Shown piece after piece: positions 53,266 through 61,942 of a stretch of DNA of 64,000 bases. Location: NCBI RefSeq assembly GCF_039528175.1, contig NZ_BAAALH010000002.1, positions 620,001 to 684,000 of the forward strand, written 5' to 3'. A model generated the notes under the pieces. The model was not told the origin of the DNA. It was given only the letters and a program-made list of their open reading frames with translations, and searched no databases. Source of the stretch: Citricoccus alkalitolerans (GTDB lineage: Bacteria; Actinomycetota; Actinomycetes; Actinomycetales; Micrococcaceae). Position 1 is the first letter of the stretch, and the number at the start of each line of letters is the position of its first letter. The translations under genes were made by a program, and so were the position numbers.

Positions 53266-53888
53266 ACGTTCCTGTCCGCTCGATAGAGGTCCCTCAGTAG
53301 ACAGACCTCGGCCCCGTGGTGGATGGCCTCGCGGTTGATGTGCAGAACCAGCTCCAGCATGGAGTGCTCACTCCACGGCCCCTCGGCCTCTCCCGCGGCT
53401 GCGCCGAGGGCGTCCTCATCGAGCGAGTCCACCGCGTCACACCAGGCCGCCACAGCGGCATCGAGCCTCTCGTAGGCCTCCCGAGCCGTCCCCGGGTAGT
53501 CGTAGGTGAAGTAGTCCGTGTCCGGGCCGCCGAAGTGCCCAGCCATCCGTGCCCCGAACACGCCCACGAGCAAGTGGGCCATCCTCCACGCGATCGTCGT
53601 CATCGGTGCCGGATCCGGCTCGGGGAAGGCGAAGTCGACCACCCAGTCGCCGCCACCAGCCTGCACGGCACCCGGATAGTCCGGCGCAGTAGCACCCCGT
53701 GGACGTAGCCCCCACGCCCCACGTGCCGGTTCCCAGTGGTACTCCTCGTCGCTCATCCCCGCCAGCCGACGGGACAGATGGTGGTCCCAATGCCCACCCA
53801 ATTGGTGGGACAGCTGTCCGAGCGGCAGGGCGACGGGCCTGTGGTTATCTTTTGACGAGCCTGTGGATTCAACGGGGTGATCTGTCAT
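53262..53888 (-). CDS. DinB-like four-helix protein
   Basis: 208 residues. A helical bundle of the DinB/YfiT type: LSHQLGGHWDHHLSRRLAGM (core QLGGHWDHHL), WRMAHLLVGVFGARMAGH and LVLHINREAIHHGAEVCLLRDLY (core HINREAIHHGAE), where His residues of the first, second and last helix would form the metal site. Members are thiol transferases or of unknown function; a mycothiol link is possible in this phylum but not shown. ATG 53888 begins just downstream of the DnaA-box region. It is an insertion relative to the crgA-rhomboid/ppiA order of other Actinobacteria. Confidence 0.78.
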   Translation of the reverse strand: MTDHPVESTGSSKDNHRPVALPLGQLSHQLGGHWDHHLSRRLAGMSDEEYHWEPARGAWGLRPRGATAPDYPGAVQAGGGDWVVDFAFPEPDPAPMTTIAWRMAHLLVGVFGARMAGHFGGPDTDYFTYDYPGTAREAYERLDAAVAAWCDAVDSLDEDALGAAAGEAEGPWSEHSMLELVLHINREAIHHGAEVCLLRDLYRADRNV

Positions 53889-53956
53889 GATCCGATGCTC
53901 GCGTCTCCGTAGCAATTGTGGAAGACCTAACGAGTGAGACCGCCGAAACGCCCGAG

Positions 53957-54144
53957 TTTTCCACAGTGGGCGAGTTTTCTGCAATTAGGCTTCTGACATG
54001 GGGTTTTATTATCCACAGGGCTATCCACAGTGTGAACAACATGCCTGTCATTCATCCACACTGTGGATAACGCCTGTGGATAACTTGAGCCACGAATCAC
54101 AAGCATGTCATTCCATCCACATCAGTGGATAACTCTGTGGATAA
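53957..54144. other. Cluster of DnaA boxes (oriC-like or DnaA-titration site)
   Basis: Within 188 bases of the 394-base non-coding stretch 53889-54282 there are four perfect copies of TTATCCACA: forward at 54009-54017, reverse at 54062-54070, 54075-54083 and 54136-54144. Five near matches (1-2 changes) are at 53957-53965, 54021-54029, 54052-54060, 54113-54121 and 54124-54132. The DNA is AT-richer than its surroundings. Two further weak boxes fall in the DinB gene start (53840, 53862). The density is that of a replication origin, though dnaA itself is expected beyond the right edge. Confidence 0.85.
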
Positions 54145-54195
54145 ACAAAAGACCCGTGGAGGGTCGATCCTCAGGGATCGTTCCTCCACGGGTCC
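54145..54195 (-). terminator. Rho-independent terminator of the rhomboid gene
   Basis: GACCCGTGGAGG (54151-54162) pairs perfectly with 54183-54194, with an inner CGATCC/GGATCG stem. Read on the minus strand it is followed by TTTTGTTT, a proper U-rich tail, rare in this window. It ends exactly at the DnaA-box cluster and would shield it from transcription. Confidence 0.85.
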
Positions 54196-54282
54196 GTGCT
54201 GCCTGACCGACGCGCTGTGACTCAGAGGGCGTCGACCGTCGTGAGTCGACGGCCCGGCGTCAGGCGACCAGTGACGTCCTGC

Positions 54283-55350
54283 TCACATGTCCAGCCAGTA
54301 TTCGACCAGGGTGGAGTCCGTGAGTCGCAGGATGCCCACGACCGTGAGTGCCACCAACACCGCAAGTATTCCCGCCAGGAGGAGCCACTGGACGGTGGAC
54401 GCCCGCTGGTCCAGCCGCGCCGGAAACCCTGGTCCGCGATGACCACGGGGCAGATAGGCCACCACTGCGGCACAGGCGGCCCCGGTGACCAGGCCGCCGA
54501 TGTGCCCCTGCCAGGAGATGTTGGCCCCCGGGAGGAAGGAGATCACCAGGTTCACTCCGATCAGGGCGGCGATCCCGGTGACGTTCCCCCCGGTCCGGCG
54601 CATCACGATGAACAGGGCCGCGAAGAGCCCGTACACGGCACCGGAGGCGCCCACCACCGGGACGTACGGGTTGGAGAGCAGCAGCACTGCCACGGAGCCG
54701 CCGAAGGCGGACAGCAGGTAGAGCGCCAGGAACCGACGCCATCCGAGGACGGGTTCCAGCATGCGTCCCATGAGCCACAGGGTGTACAGGTTGAGCACGA
54801 TGTGCAGCGGATTGCCCAGCGAGTGCAGGAAGGCCGAGGTCAGCATCCGCCACGGCTCCATGGCCTCGGAGGAGGTATGCAACCCGGCGAAGAAGAACTG
54901 CTCGGTGATCCCGATGCGCTGACCCGAGGTGATCCACTGCAGGGCATACATGGCCACACAGAGCCCGATCATGGTCCAGGTGACCCACGGTTGCCCAGAC
55001 CGGCGGCGCACGACGGTCCGGGCCGGCCGGCCCGTGCCCGCGCCAGGAGGAAGGATCAGCCGGCCCTGGCCATAGGCAGGCCCCGCCGCCTCGGCGGGTC
55101 CGGAGGACGGAACTCCCCACGGATCGGTGGACGGCTGTCCAGAGCCGGCTGTGCCTGTTCCGTCCGGACCTCGGCCAGCGGCACAGTCGGCACAGTGGAT
55201 GCCGACGGCGGCCGGACGCTGGCATTCCGGGCATGCCGGACGTCCGCAGCGTTGGCATTGGATAAACGAAGGGCGGTCCGGATGGCGGGGGCAGACCGGC
55301 AGTCGCCGGCCCACCCCCTCGTCCGGACCGCCCGCGGTCTGGTGGGACAA
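54283..55350 (-). CDS. Rhomboid family intramembrane serine protease with N-terminal zinc finger
   Basis: 355 residues. An N-terminal B-box-like Cys/His cluster (CxxH, CxxC, CxxC, CxxC within residues 20-56) precedes a Pro/Gly linker; six or seven membrane helices follow. Catalytic Ser in VVGASGAVYGLF, catalytic His in WQGHIGGLVTGA, and HIVLNLYTLW with the oxyanion-side His/Asn. The start TTG 55350 is six bases after the ppiA stop, so the two are co-transcribed. Position matches rhomboid genes near ppiA in other Actinobacteria. Substrate unknown. Confidence 0.92.
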   Translation of the reverse strand: MSHQTAGGPDEGVGRRLPVCPRHPDRPSFIQCQRCGRPACPECQRPAAVGIHCADCAAGRGPDGTGTAGSGQPSTDPWGVPSSGPAEAAGPAYGQGRLILPPGAGTGRPARTVVRRRSGQPWVTWTMIGLCVAMYALQWITSGQRIGITEQFFFAGLHTSSEAMEPWRMLTSAFLHSLGNPLHIVLNLYTLWLMGRMLEPVLGWRRFLALYLLSAFGGSVAVLLLSNPYVPVVGASGAVYGLFAALFIVMRRTGGNVTGIAALIGVNLVISFLPGANISWQGHIGGLVTGAACAAVVAYLPRGHRGPGFPARLDQRASTVQWLLLAGILAVLVALTVVGILRLTDSTLVEYWLDM

Positions 55351-55356
55351 GGAGAC

Positions 55357-55911
55357 TCAGGCTTCCTTGATCTCGATGGACTCGATCGAGACGCCCTCGA
55401 GCGGCTTGTCACGACCATCGGTGGCCACGGCATTCAAGGCGTCGACGACCTTCTGGGAGGCCTCGTCCTTCACTTCACCGAAGATGGTGTGCTTGCCCTG
55501 CAGCCAGGTGGTCGGCACGGTGGTGATGAAGAACTGCGAGCCGTTGGTCCCGCGTCCGTTCTGGATGCCGGCATTGGCCATGGCCAGCTTGTAGGGAGCG
55601 TTGAAATCCAGGTCCGGGCTGATCTCGTCATCGAACTGGTAGCCGGGGCCGCCGAAGCCCTGGCCGAGCGGGTCGCCGCCCTGGATCATGAAGTCCTTGA
55701 TGATGCGGTGGAAGACGGTCCCGTTGTACAGCGGGGTGCCGTTGTGGGTCTCCCCGGTCTCCGGGTGGGTCCACTCACGCTCACCGGTGGACAGTCCGAC
55801 GAAATTCTGGACGGTCTTCGGGGCGTGGTTTCCGTAGAGCTCGACGAGGATGTCGCCGGCGGTGGTCTTGATGGTGGCGGTGTGCGTTGCAATGGCAGTC
55901 ATGGTCGCCAT
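55357..55911 (-). CDS. ppiA: Cyclophilin-type peptidyl-prolyl cis-trans isomerase
   Basis: 184 residues, cytoplasmic (no signal peptide). Cyclophilin blocks: YNGTVFHRIIKDFMIQGGDPLGQG (core FHRIIKDFMIQGGD) with the catalytic Arg, LAMANAG, TNGSQFFITT and HTIFGEV with the usual Trp nearby in TTWLQGKH. The start ATG 55911 or 55902 are both possible; the difference is three residues. Conserved position between gyrA and crgA as in M. tuberculosis (Rv0009). Confidence 0.94.
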   Translation of the reverse strand: MATMTAIATHTATIKTTAGDILVELYGNHAPKTVQNFVGLSTGEREWTHPETGETHNGTPLYNGTVFHRIIKDFMIQGGDPLGQGFGGPGYQFDDEISPDLDFNAPYKLAMANAGIQNGRGTNGSQFFITTVPTTWLQGKHTIFGEVKDEASQKVVDALNAVATDGRDKPLEGVSIESIEIKEA

Positions 55912-56101
55912 TGTTCCACCACGCCGCCGGTCAGAACCCGCCGCGGCTCAATGGTGGTGACAACTTCGCCCACAGCCGAATCCCCATGCTCCGCGCTCAC
56001 CGTGCCGTGTCGGCCCGGACCCCGTAGGCTATCTCCAGGACCGGCGTACCGGTGGGTTGCCGGCACACCACAGTGCACAACCGCACGTCATGGAGGTTCA
56101 G

Positions 56102-56980
56102 ATGAGCAAGAAGACGACTGTCCCGAGCATCGAAGACCGGATCAACGCCGGCGTGGACCATGCGGCGCATTGGGCCGCCCCAAAGGTTGAGGCCGCGCTG
56201 GCCTGGGCCGAACGGGGCCTCGGTGAGGGCAAAGTCCAGGGCAGGACCGCCGGGGAGAAGACCTCCCAGCAGCTGTCCGAGGCCGTGGAGAAGCTCAGCC
56301 CGCAGGTCAGGGCCGGCCTGACTCAGGCGAGCTCAGTCCTGTCTGGGGCCGTTGACAAGGTCTCCCCGCAGGTCCAGGCTCAACTTGACCGACTGGCCCC
56401 GGTCTTCGAGGAGGCTCGCAGCAAGGTGGAGAGCGAGTACGTCCCCGCCGCGTCGGCACGCCTCGCCAGCGCGGCCGGCCAGGCCTCGAAGACAGCCCAC
56501 GGCATCAAGGTCTCCCCAGCCGTCGAGAAGGCCCTGGTGAACATCACCGGTGACAAGAAGGCCGTGAAGAAGCTCAAGAAGGCCGCTGAGGAGTACGCCA
56601 AGACGGCGGAGAAGCAGCTGAAGAAGCAGGCCAAGAAGCAGCACAAGGGCGGCAAGGGCTGGATCGTGACCGGCATCGTGGTGGCCGCTGGCGTGGCGGC
56701 CGTCGCCGTCTGGCAGCTGACCAAGCCGGTCGAGGATCCGTGGAAGACCCCGGCCCCCTCACCGCTGCCGAAGCAGGACGCACCGTCCGCCCCGGCACCG
56801 TCCGGCGCCGATCCGGACCTGGCCGTCACGGCTCCTTCCGTTCCGGGGCCGACTCCGGCCGCTGGCTCCGCGCCAGCCGCCCCGGCTCCCAGTGTCGCCG
56901 CAGGCACCGCCACCGTGGACACCGTGGATGCCACCGAGGAGAAGGTCGAGGGGATTCCCGCCCCGAAGTCCGCAGAGTGA
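56102..56980 (+). CDS. CwsA/DUF5324-like coiled-coil membrane protein
   Basis: 292 residues. The N-terminal 190 are amphipathic helices with repeated phrases (KLSPQVRAGLTQASSVLSGAV and VSPQVQAQLDRLAP share 'SPQV'), a Lys-rich stretch (KKAVKKLKKAAEEYAKTAEK cut at its core), then one membrane helix (WIVTGIVVAAGVAAVAVWQL, about 208-228) and a Pro/Ala extracellular tail. The place beside ppiA, with one C-terminal helix, is that of CwsA (Rv0008c), a wall-synthesis/shape protein, or DUF5324 in Streptomyces. Sequence identity is low, so the link rests mostly on context. ATG 56102 with GGAGG 6 bases upstream. Confidence 0.6.
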   Translation: MSKKTTVPSIEDRINAGVDHAAHWAAPKVEAALAWAERGLGEGKVQGRTAGEKTSQQLSEAVEKLSPQVRAGLTQASSVLSGAVDKVSPQVQAQLDRLAPVFEEARSKVESEYVPAASARLASAAGQASKTAHGIKVSPAVEKALVNITGDKKAVKKLKKAAEEYAKTAEKQLKKQAKKQHKGGKGWIVTGIVVAAGVAAVAVWQLTKPVEDPWKTPAPSPLPKQDAPSAPAPSGADPDLAVTAPSVPGPTPAAGSAPAAPAPSVAAGTATVDTVDATEEKVEGIPAPKSAE

Positions 56981-57015
56981 CGCTGACCCGGCTCCCGGCC
57001 GCCGGTTGAAACAGA

Positions 57016-57056
57016 AGGGGCCCGGGTCACCAGTGGTGCTGGTGTCCCGGGCCCCT
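57016..57056 (+). terminator. Hairpin after the CwsA-like gene
   Basis: Arms 57016-57033 and 57039-57056 (AGGGGCCCGGGTCACCAG and complement) with one mismatch and a 5-base loop; CTCTCT follows. Closely similar to the hairpin at 57907-57943. Confidence 0.7.
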
Positions 57057-57127
57057 CTCTCGTGCTCGAAGCAAGACGTTGGTGTCGCGTCCGTGGTCGT
57101 TGCACCCGTCGACCTCGACGATCTTCC

Positions 57128-57385
57128 TCAGGTGGGAGGCGACGTCTCGAAGGTAGGACGGAACGGCAGCACCAGGTGCAACCGGCCTCCGCCGTCAGGG
57201 TTGACACCGAGCTCCGGCGAGCCGCCTCGGCTCTCCGCCCGAGCACGGTGGGGGGCCAGTCCCGAAAGCATCGGATCCACGGAACCGGGCCCACCGCCGT
57301 CGTCGTCGAAGACGGTATCGAGGACCCAGGGGGCGCCCGATTCGGAGGGCCGCTCAATGTCGATCCGCACCGTCACCGGGCTTGT
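57128..57385 (-). pseudogene. Remnant of a sensor histidine kinase (C-terminal ATPase end)
   Basis: About 85 codons in one frame, ending in TGA at 57128. They read VTVRIDIERPSESG, VFDDDGGGPGSVDP, LSGLAPHRARAESRGGSPEL and PDGGGRLHLVLPF: the G1/G2 boxes and terminal strand of a NarL-partner-type histidine kinase HATPase domain ('GLxxMRxRAExxGGxxxxGxxPxGGxxxxxxLP'). Everything before this, including the dimerisation His and the N box, is missing, and the frame upstream of 57385 is unrelated. A decayed fragment; no response regulator is nearby. Confidence 0.5.
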
Positions 57386-57420
57386 CCTCGGCGGGGCGAT
57401 CACCCCCAGCAGACCGACGC

Positions 57421-57862
57421 CGCCTGGAGCTCCGAGGAGACCGGCACCGTGGCGGTGAGCACCGGGTCGATCGCCCCTCCCGTCATCACTTGCGAGGGCT
57501 GGAACTCCCGGCCCAACTTGCTGCACCTGGCTGCCGACGAGGACTGGCTCCCCGTCAGCGGCTATCTGGTGACGATCTCCTTCGGAGACGGCGACGGGGA
57601 CGGCGTGGACGACGAAGTTCCCGCGTCCTGGGGCGACAGGACAGGACACCGACGGCACCCGTTTCGTCCCCGCCAACACTCCGACCTACGTCCCCGCCTC
57701 CGCCTCGGCGATCGCGTGGGAGTATCAACAGCGGATGGGCATACACCTGGCAGGGCACCGTGTCCGTGTCGGCGATCGGAGCCGGCGGCTGGGCCTCTGC
57801 GGCCAACGTCCTACCCCTGGACGATCGGGTACAACGTGCTCGGCGGTGGATTCGGCACCTGA
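57421..57862 (+). pseudogene. Frameshifted remnant of an exported beta-rich protein
   Basis: Readable protein jumps between frames: EETGTVAVSTGSIAPPVITC and WLPVSGYLVTISF (frame of 57422), then TDGTRFVPANTPTYVPASAS near 57640-57715, then GWAYTWQGTVSVSAIGAGGW near 57735-57790, then PWTIGYNVLGGGFGT to the stop at 57862. The pieces together look like the fibronectin-like end of a secreted actinobacterial surface protein. At least three frameshifts and no start codon make it a pseudogene. The longer open frames across it are accidental. Confidence 0.5.
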
Positions 57863-57906
57863 GGCTTAGGGGGCGACTACCCATGTCGGCTGCCGACTGA
57901 TGCAGA

Positions 57907-57943
57907 GAGGCCCAGGACACCAGTTACTGGTGACCCGGGCCTC
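57907..57943 (-). terminator. Terminator hairpin after tRNA-Ala
   Basis: Arms 57907-57923 and 57927-57943 pair at 16 of 17 positions (one mismatch, one G-T pair) around TTA, 9 bases beyond the tRNA 3' end. It shares the GGCCCGGGTCACCAGT half with the hairpin at 57016. Confidence 0.65.
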
Positions 57944-57952
57944 TACTCTCGG

Positions 57953-58025
57953 TGGAGGCAAGGGGACTCGAACCCCTAACCCCCTGCTTGCAAAGCAGGT
58001 GCGCTACCAATTGCGCCATGCCCCC
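57953..58025 (-). tRNA. tRNA-Ala (anticodon TGC)
   Basis: 73 bases on the minus strand. Acceptor GGGGGCA pairs with TGCCTCC (one G-U), discriminator A, D arm GCGCAATTGGTAGCGC, anticodon stem CCTGC/GCAGG around TTTGCAA, T arm AGGGGTTCGAGTCCCCT. No encoded CCA. Confidence 0.96.
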
Positions 58026-58034
58026 GAGGGGTGT

Positions 58035-58202
58035 TCAGTTATGTGCGTCCGGAAGATCCTGACGCGGACTTCCGGCTCCGTCCAATGAATCTGTAGCCGA
58101 GCTCCAGACCTGCTTGCCGCGTTCGTTCTCCCGCCAGAAGCGGATCCCGAGCACTGCGGCCACGCCCGCTGCCAGGGCAACCAGTCGAACTACCGGCTTC
58201 AT
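58035..58202 (-). CDS. DLW-39 family micro-protein
   Basis: 55 codons, ATG 58202 to TGA 58035, with GGAAGG 9 bases upstream. The product begins MKPVVRLVALAAGVAAVLGI (one hydrophobic helix), continues with a basic RFWRENERGK and KQVWSSATDSL, and ends in an acidic tail. The family is named for a 'DLW' near residue 32; here it is QVW, but the helix, charged turn and 'W..AT(D)' pattern agree, as does the position between gyrA and the tRNA genes. Function unknown; probably a membrane-anchored small protein. Confidence 0.75.
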   Translation of the reverse strand: MKPVVRLVALAAGVAAVLGIRFWRENERGKQVWSSATDSLDGAGSPRQDLPDAHN

Positions 58203-58246
58203 GGTGCCGCCTTCCCCGGCCTACGGCCGGATGGGGACTGCGTGGG

Positions 58247-58320
58247 TGGGCGTACCAAGACTTGAACTTGGGACCTCTTCGTTATCAGCGAAGCGCTCTA
58301 ACCGCCTGAGCTATACGCCC
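58247..58320 (-). tRNA. tRNA-Ile (anticodon GAT)
   Basis: 74 bases on the minus strand. Acceptor GGGCGTA pairs with TACGCCC, discriminator A; anticodon stem CTTCG/CGAAG around CTGATAA gives GAT; T arm CCAAGTTCAAGTCTTGG. The Ile-Ala tRNA pair after gyrA is conserved in Actinobacteria, here with the micro-protein gene between. Confidence 0.96.
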
Positions 58321-58423
58321 TCACGTTTCGAAAGACCGAACCAAATCGCGTCTCCGGAACGAGAGTCAACATTACCCCAGCGTGGCTGACCGTCAAAATC
58401 GAGGAACGATCCCGTCGAGCCTC

Positions 58424-58479
58424 TCGTTGTGCGGGCAGAGATTGGGGGTGCTCACTCCCAATCTCTGCCCGCACAACGA
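58424..58479. terminator. Very long palindrome after the DUF3566 gene
   Basis: Arms 58424-58446 and 58457-58479 are perfectly complementary over 23 bases and extend by three more pairs (one G-T) to a 4-base loop. It begins 13 bases after the DUF3566 stop and probably ends the gyrB-gyrA-DUF3566 transcript. Its TTGTGCGGGCAGAGAT core is shared with the palindrome at 30843, which suggests a dispersed element. No U-run. Confidence 0.7.
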
Positions 58480-58491
58480 CCACTGTGGGGT

Positions 58492-59084
58492 TCAGTCATC
58501 GGTCAGGGTGACTCCAATGCCGCCGACAAGGGTCGCGGAGATGTTGTACAACACGGCTGCGAGCATGCTCAGGGCCGTCAGCAGCACCACATTGACCACC
58601 GCGATGATCGTGGCGAAGGAGGCAACTTGGCCCAGCGAGATCAACTGCTGCACGGTGAACGATCCTCCCTCAGAGCCCAGGACCTGGGCCAGGAGATCGT
58701 TGACCTGGTCGAAGATGCCGGTCAGGTCCATGACGGTCCACAGCACCACGGCTCCGACCACGGTGACGATGCCCAAGGCCACCGACAGCAGGAAGGCCAT
58801 CTTCAGCACCGACCACGGATCCACCTTGGAGACGAGCAACCGGGCCTTACGGACCTTGGCCTTGGGTGCCGGACGTACCAGCCCCTGGGCGGCAGGCCGC
58901 TGCGCGGGGCGCTTCTGGGCGGATCCCGTGGATCCAGCGGGACGGGCATTCTGCGGACGCTGTCCGGGCTGACGGGAACCCTGCGCCGAAGGACGCTGCT
59001 GCGTCCCGCGAGGTGTGGCTCCCCTGTCCGACGAACCGCCGGCCGGGCGTTGGCCTGCGGGCCGGGGCGTTCCGGATGTGCTCA

Positions 59085-59085
<1 letters not shown>
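58492..59085 (-). CDS. DUF3566 membrane protein
   Basis: 197 residues. A disordered N-terminus of about 75 residues, rich in Gln, Arg, Pro, Gly (repeated QRP/QRPA), then the DUF3566 domain with two membrane helices, VLKMAFLLSVALGIVTVVGAVVLW (core LSVALGIVTVVGAVVLW) and ATIIAVVNVVLLTALSMLAAVLYN (core VVNVVLLTALSMLAAVLYN), ending in the typical GGIGVTLTDD. Rv0007 is the positional equivalent. The GTG start shares one base with the gyrA stop (TAGTG), so it is coupled to gyrA. Function unknown. Confidence 0.9.
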
Positions 59086-61823
<2,738 letters not shown>

Positions 61824-61942
61824 GCGCGGTGTCCTCGGGTCTCAAAGTGTGGGCCGGCGCCACGGTCCGGGCGCCGATCACTCGGTGCCGCCGGGCCGCG
61901 GCCGTTCCCGGCCGGGATGGGTAGCGGAGGGGATCAGAAGGC

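Noticed and set aside
57062..57862. 266-residue reading frame as an intact gene
   Set aside because: Recognisable protein is present only in parts and continues in other frames; upstream it is antisense to the kinase remnant. Treated as a pseudogene region.
57953..58320. tRNA-Ala/tRNA-Ile pair as part of an rRNA operon
   Set aside because: No 16S or 23S sequence is in the window; this tRNA pair beside gyrA is a normal actinobacterial arrangement.
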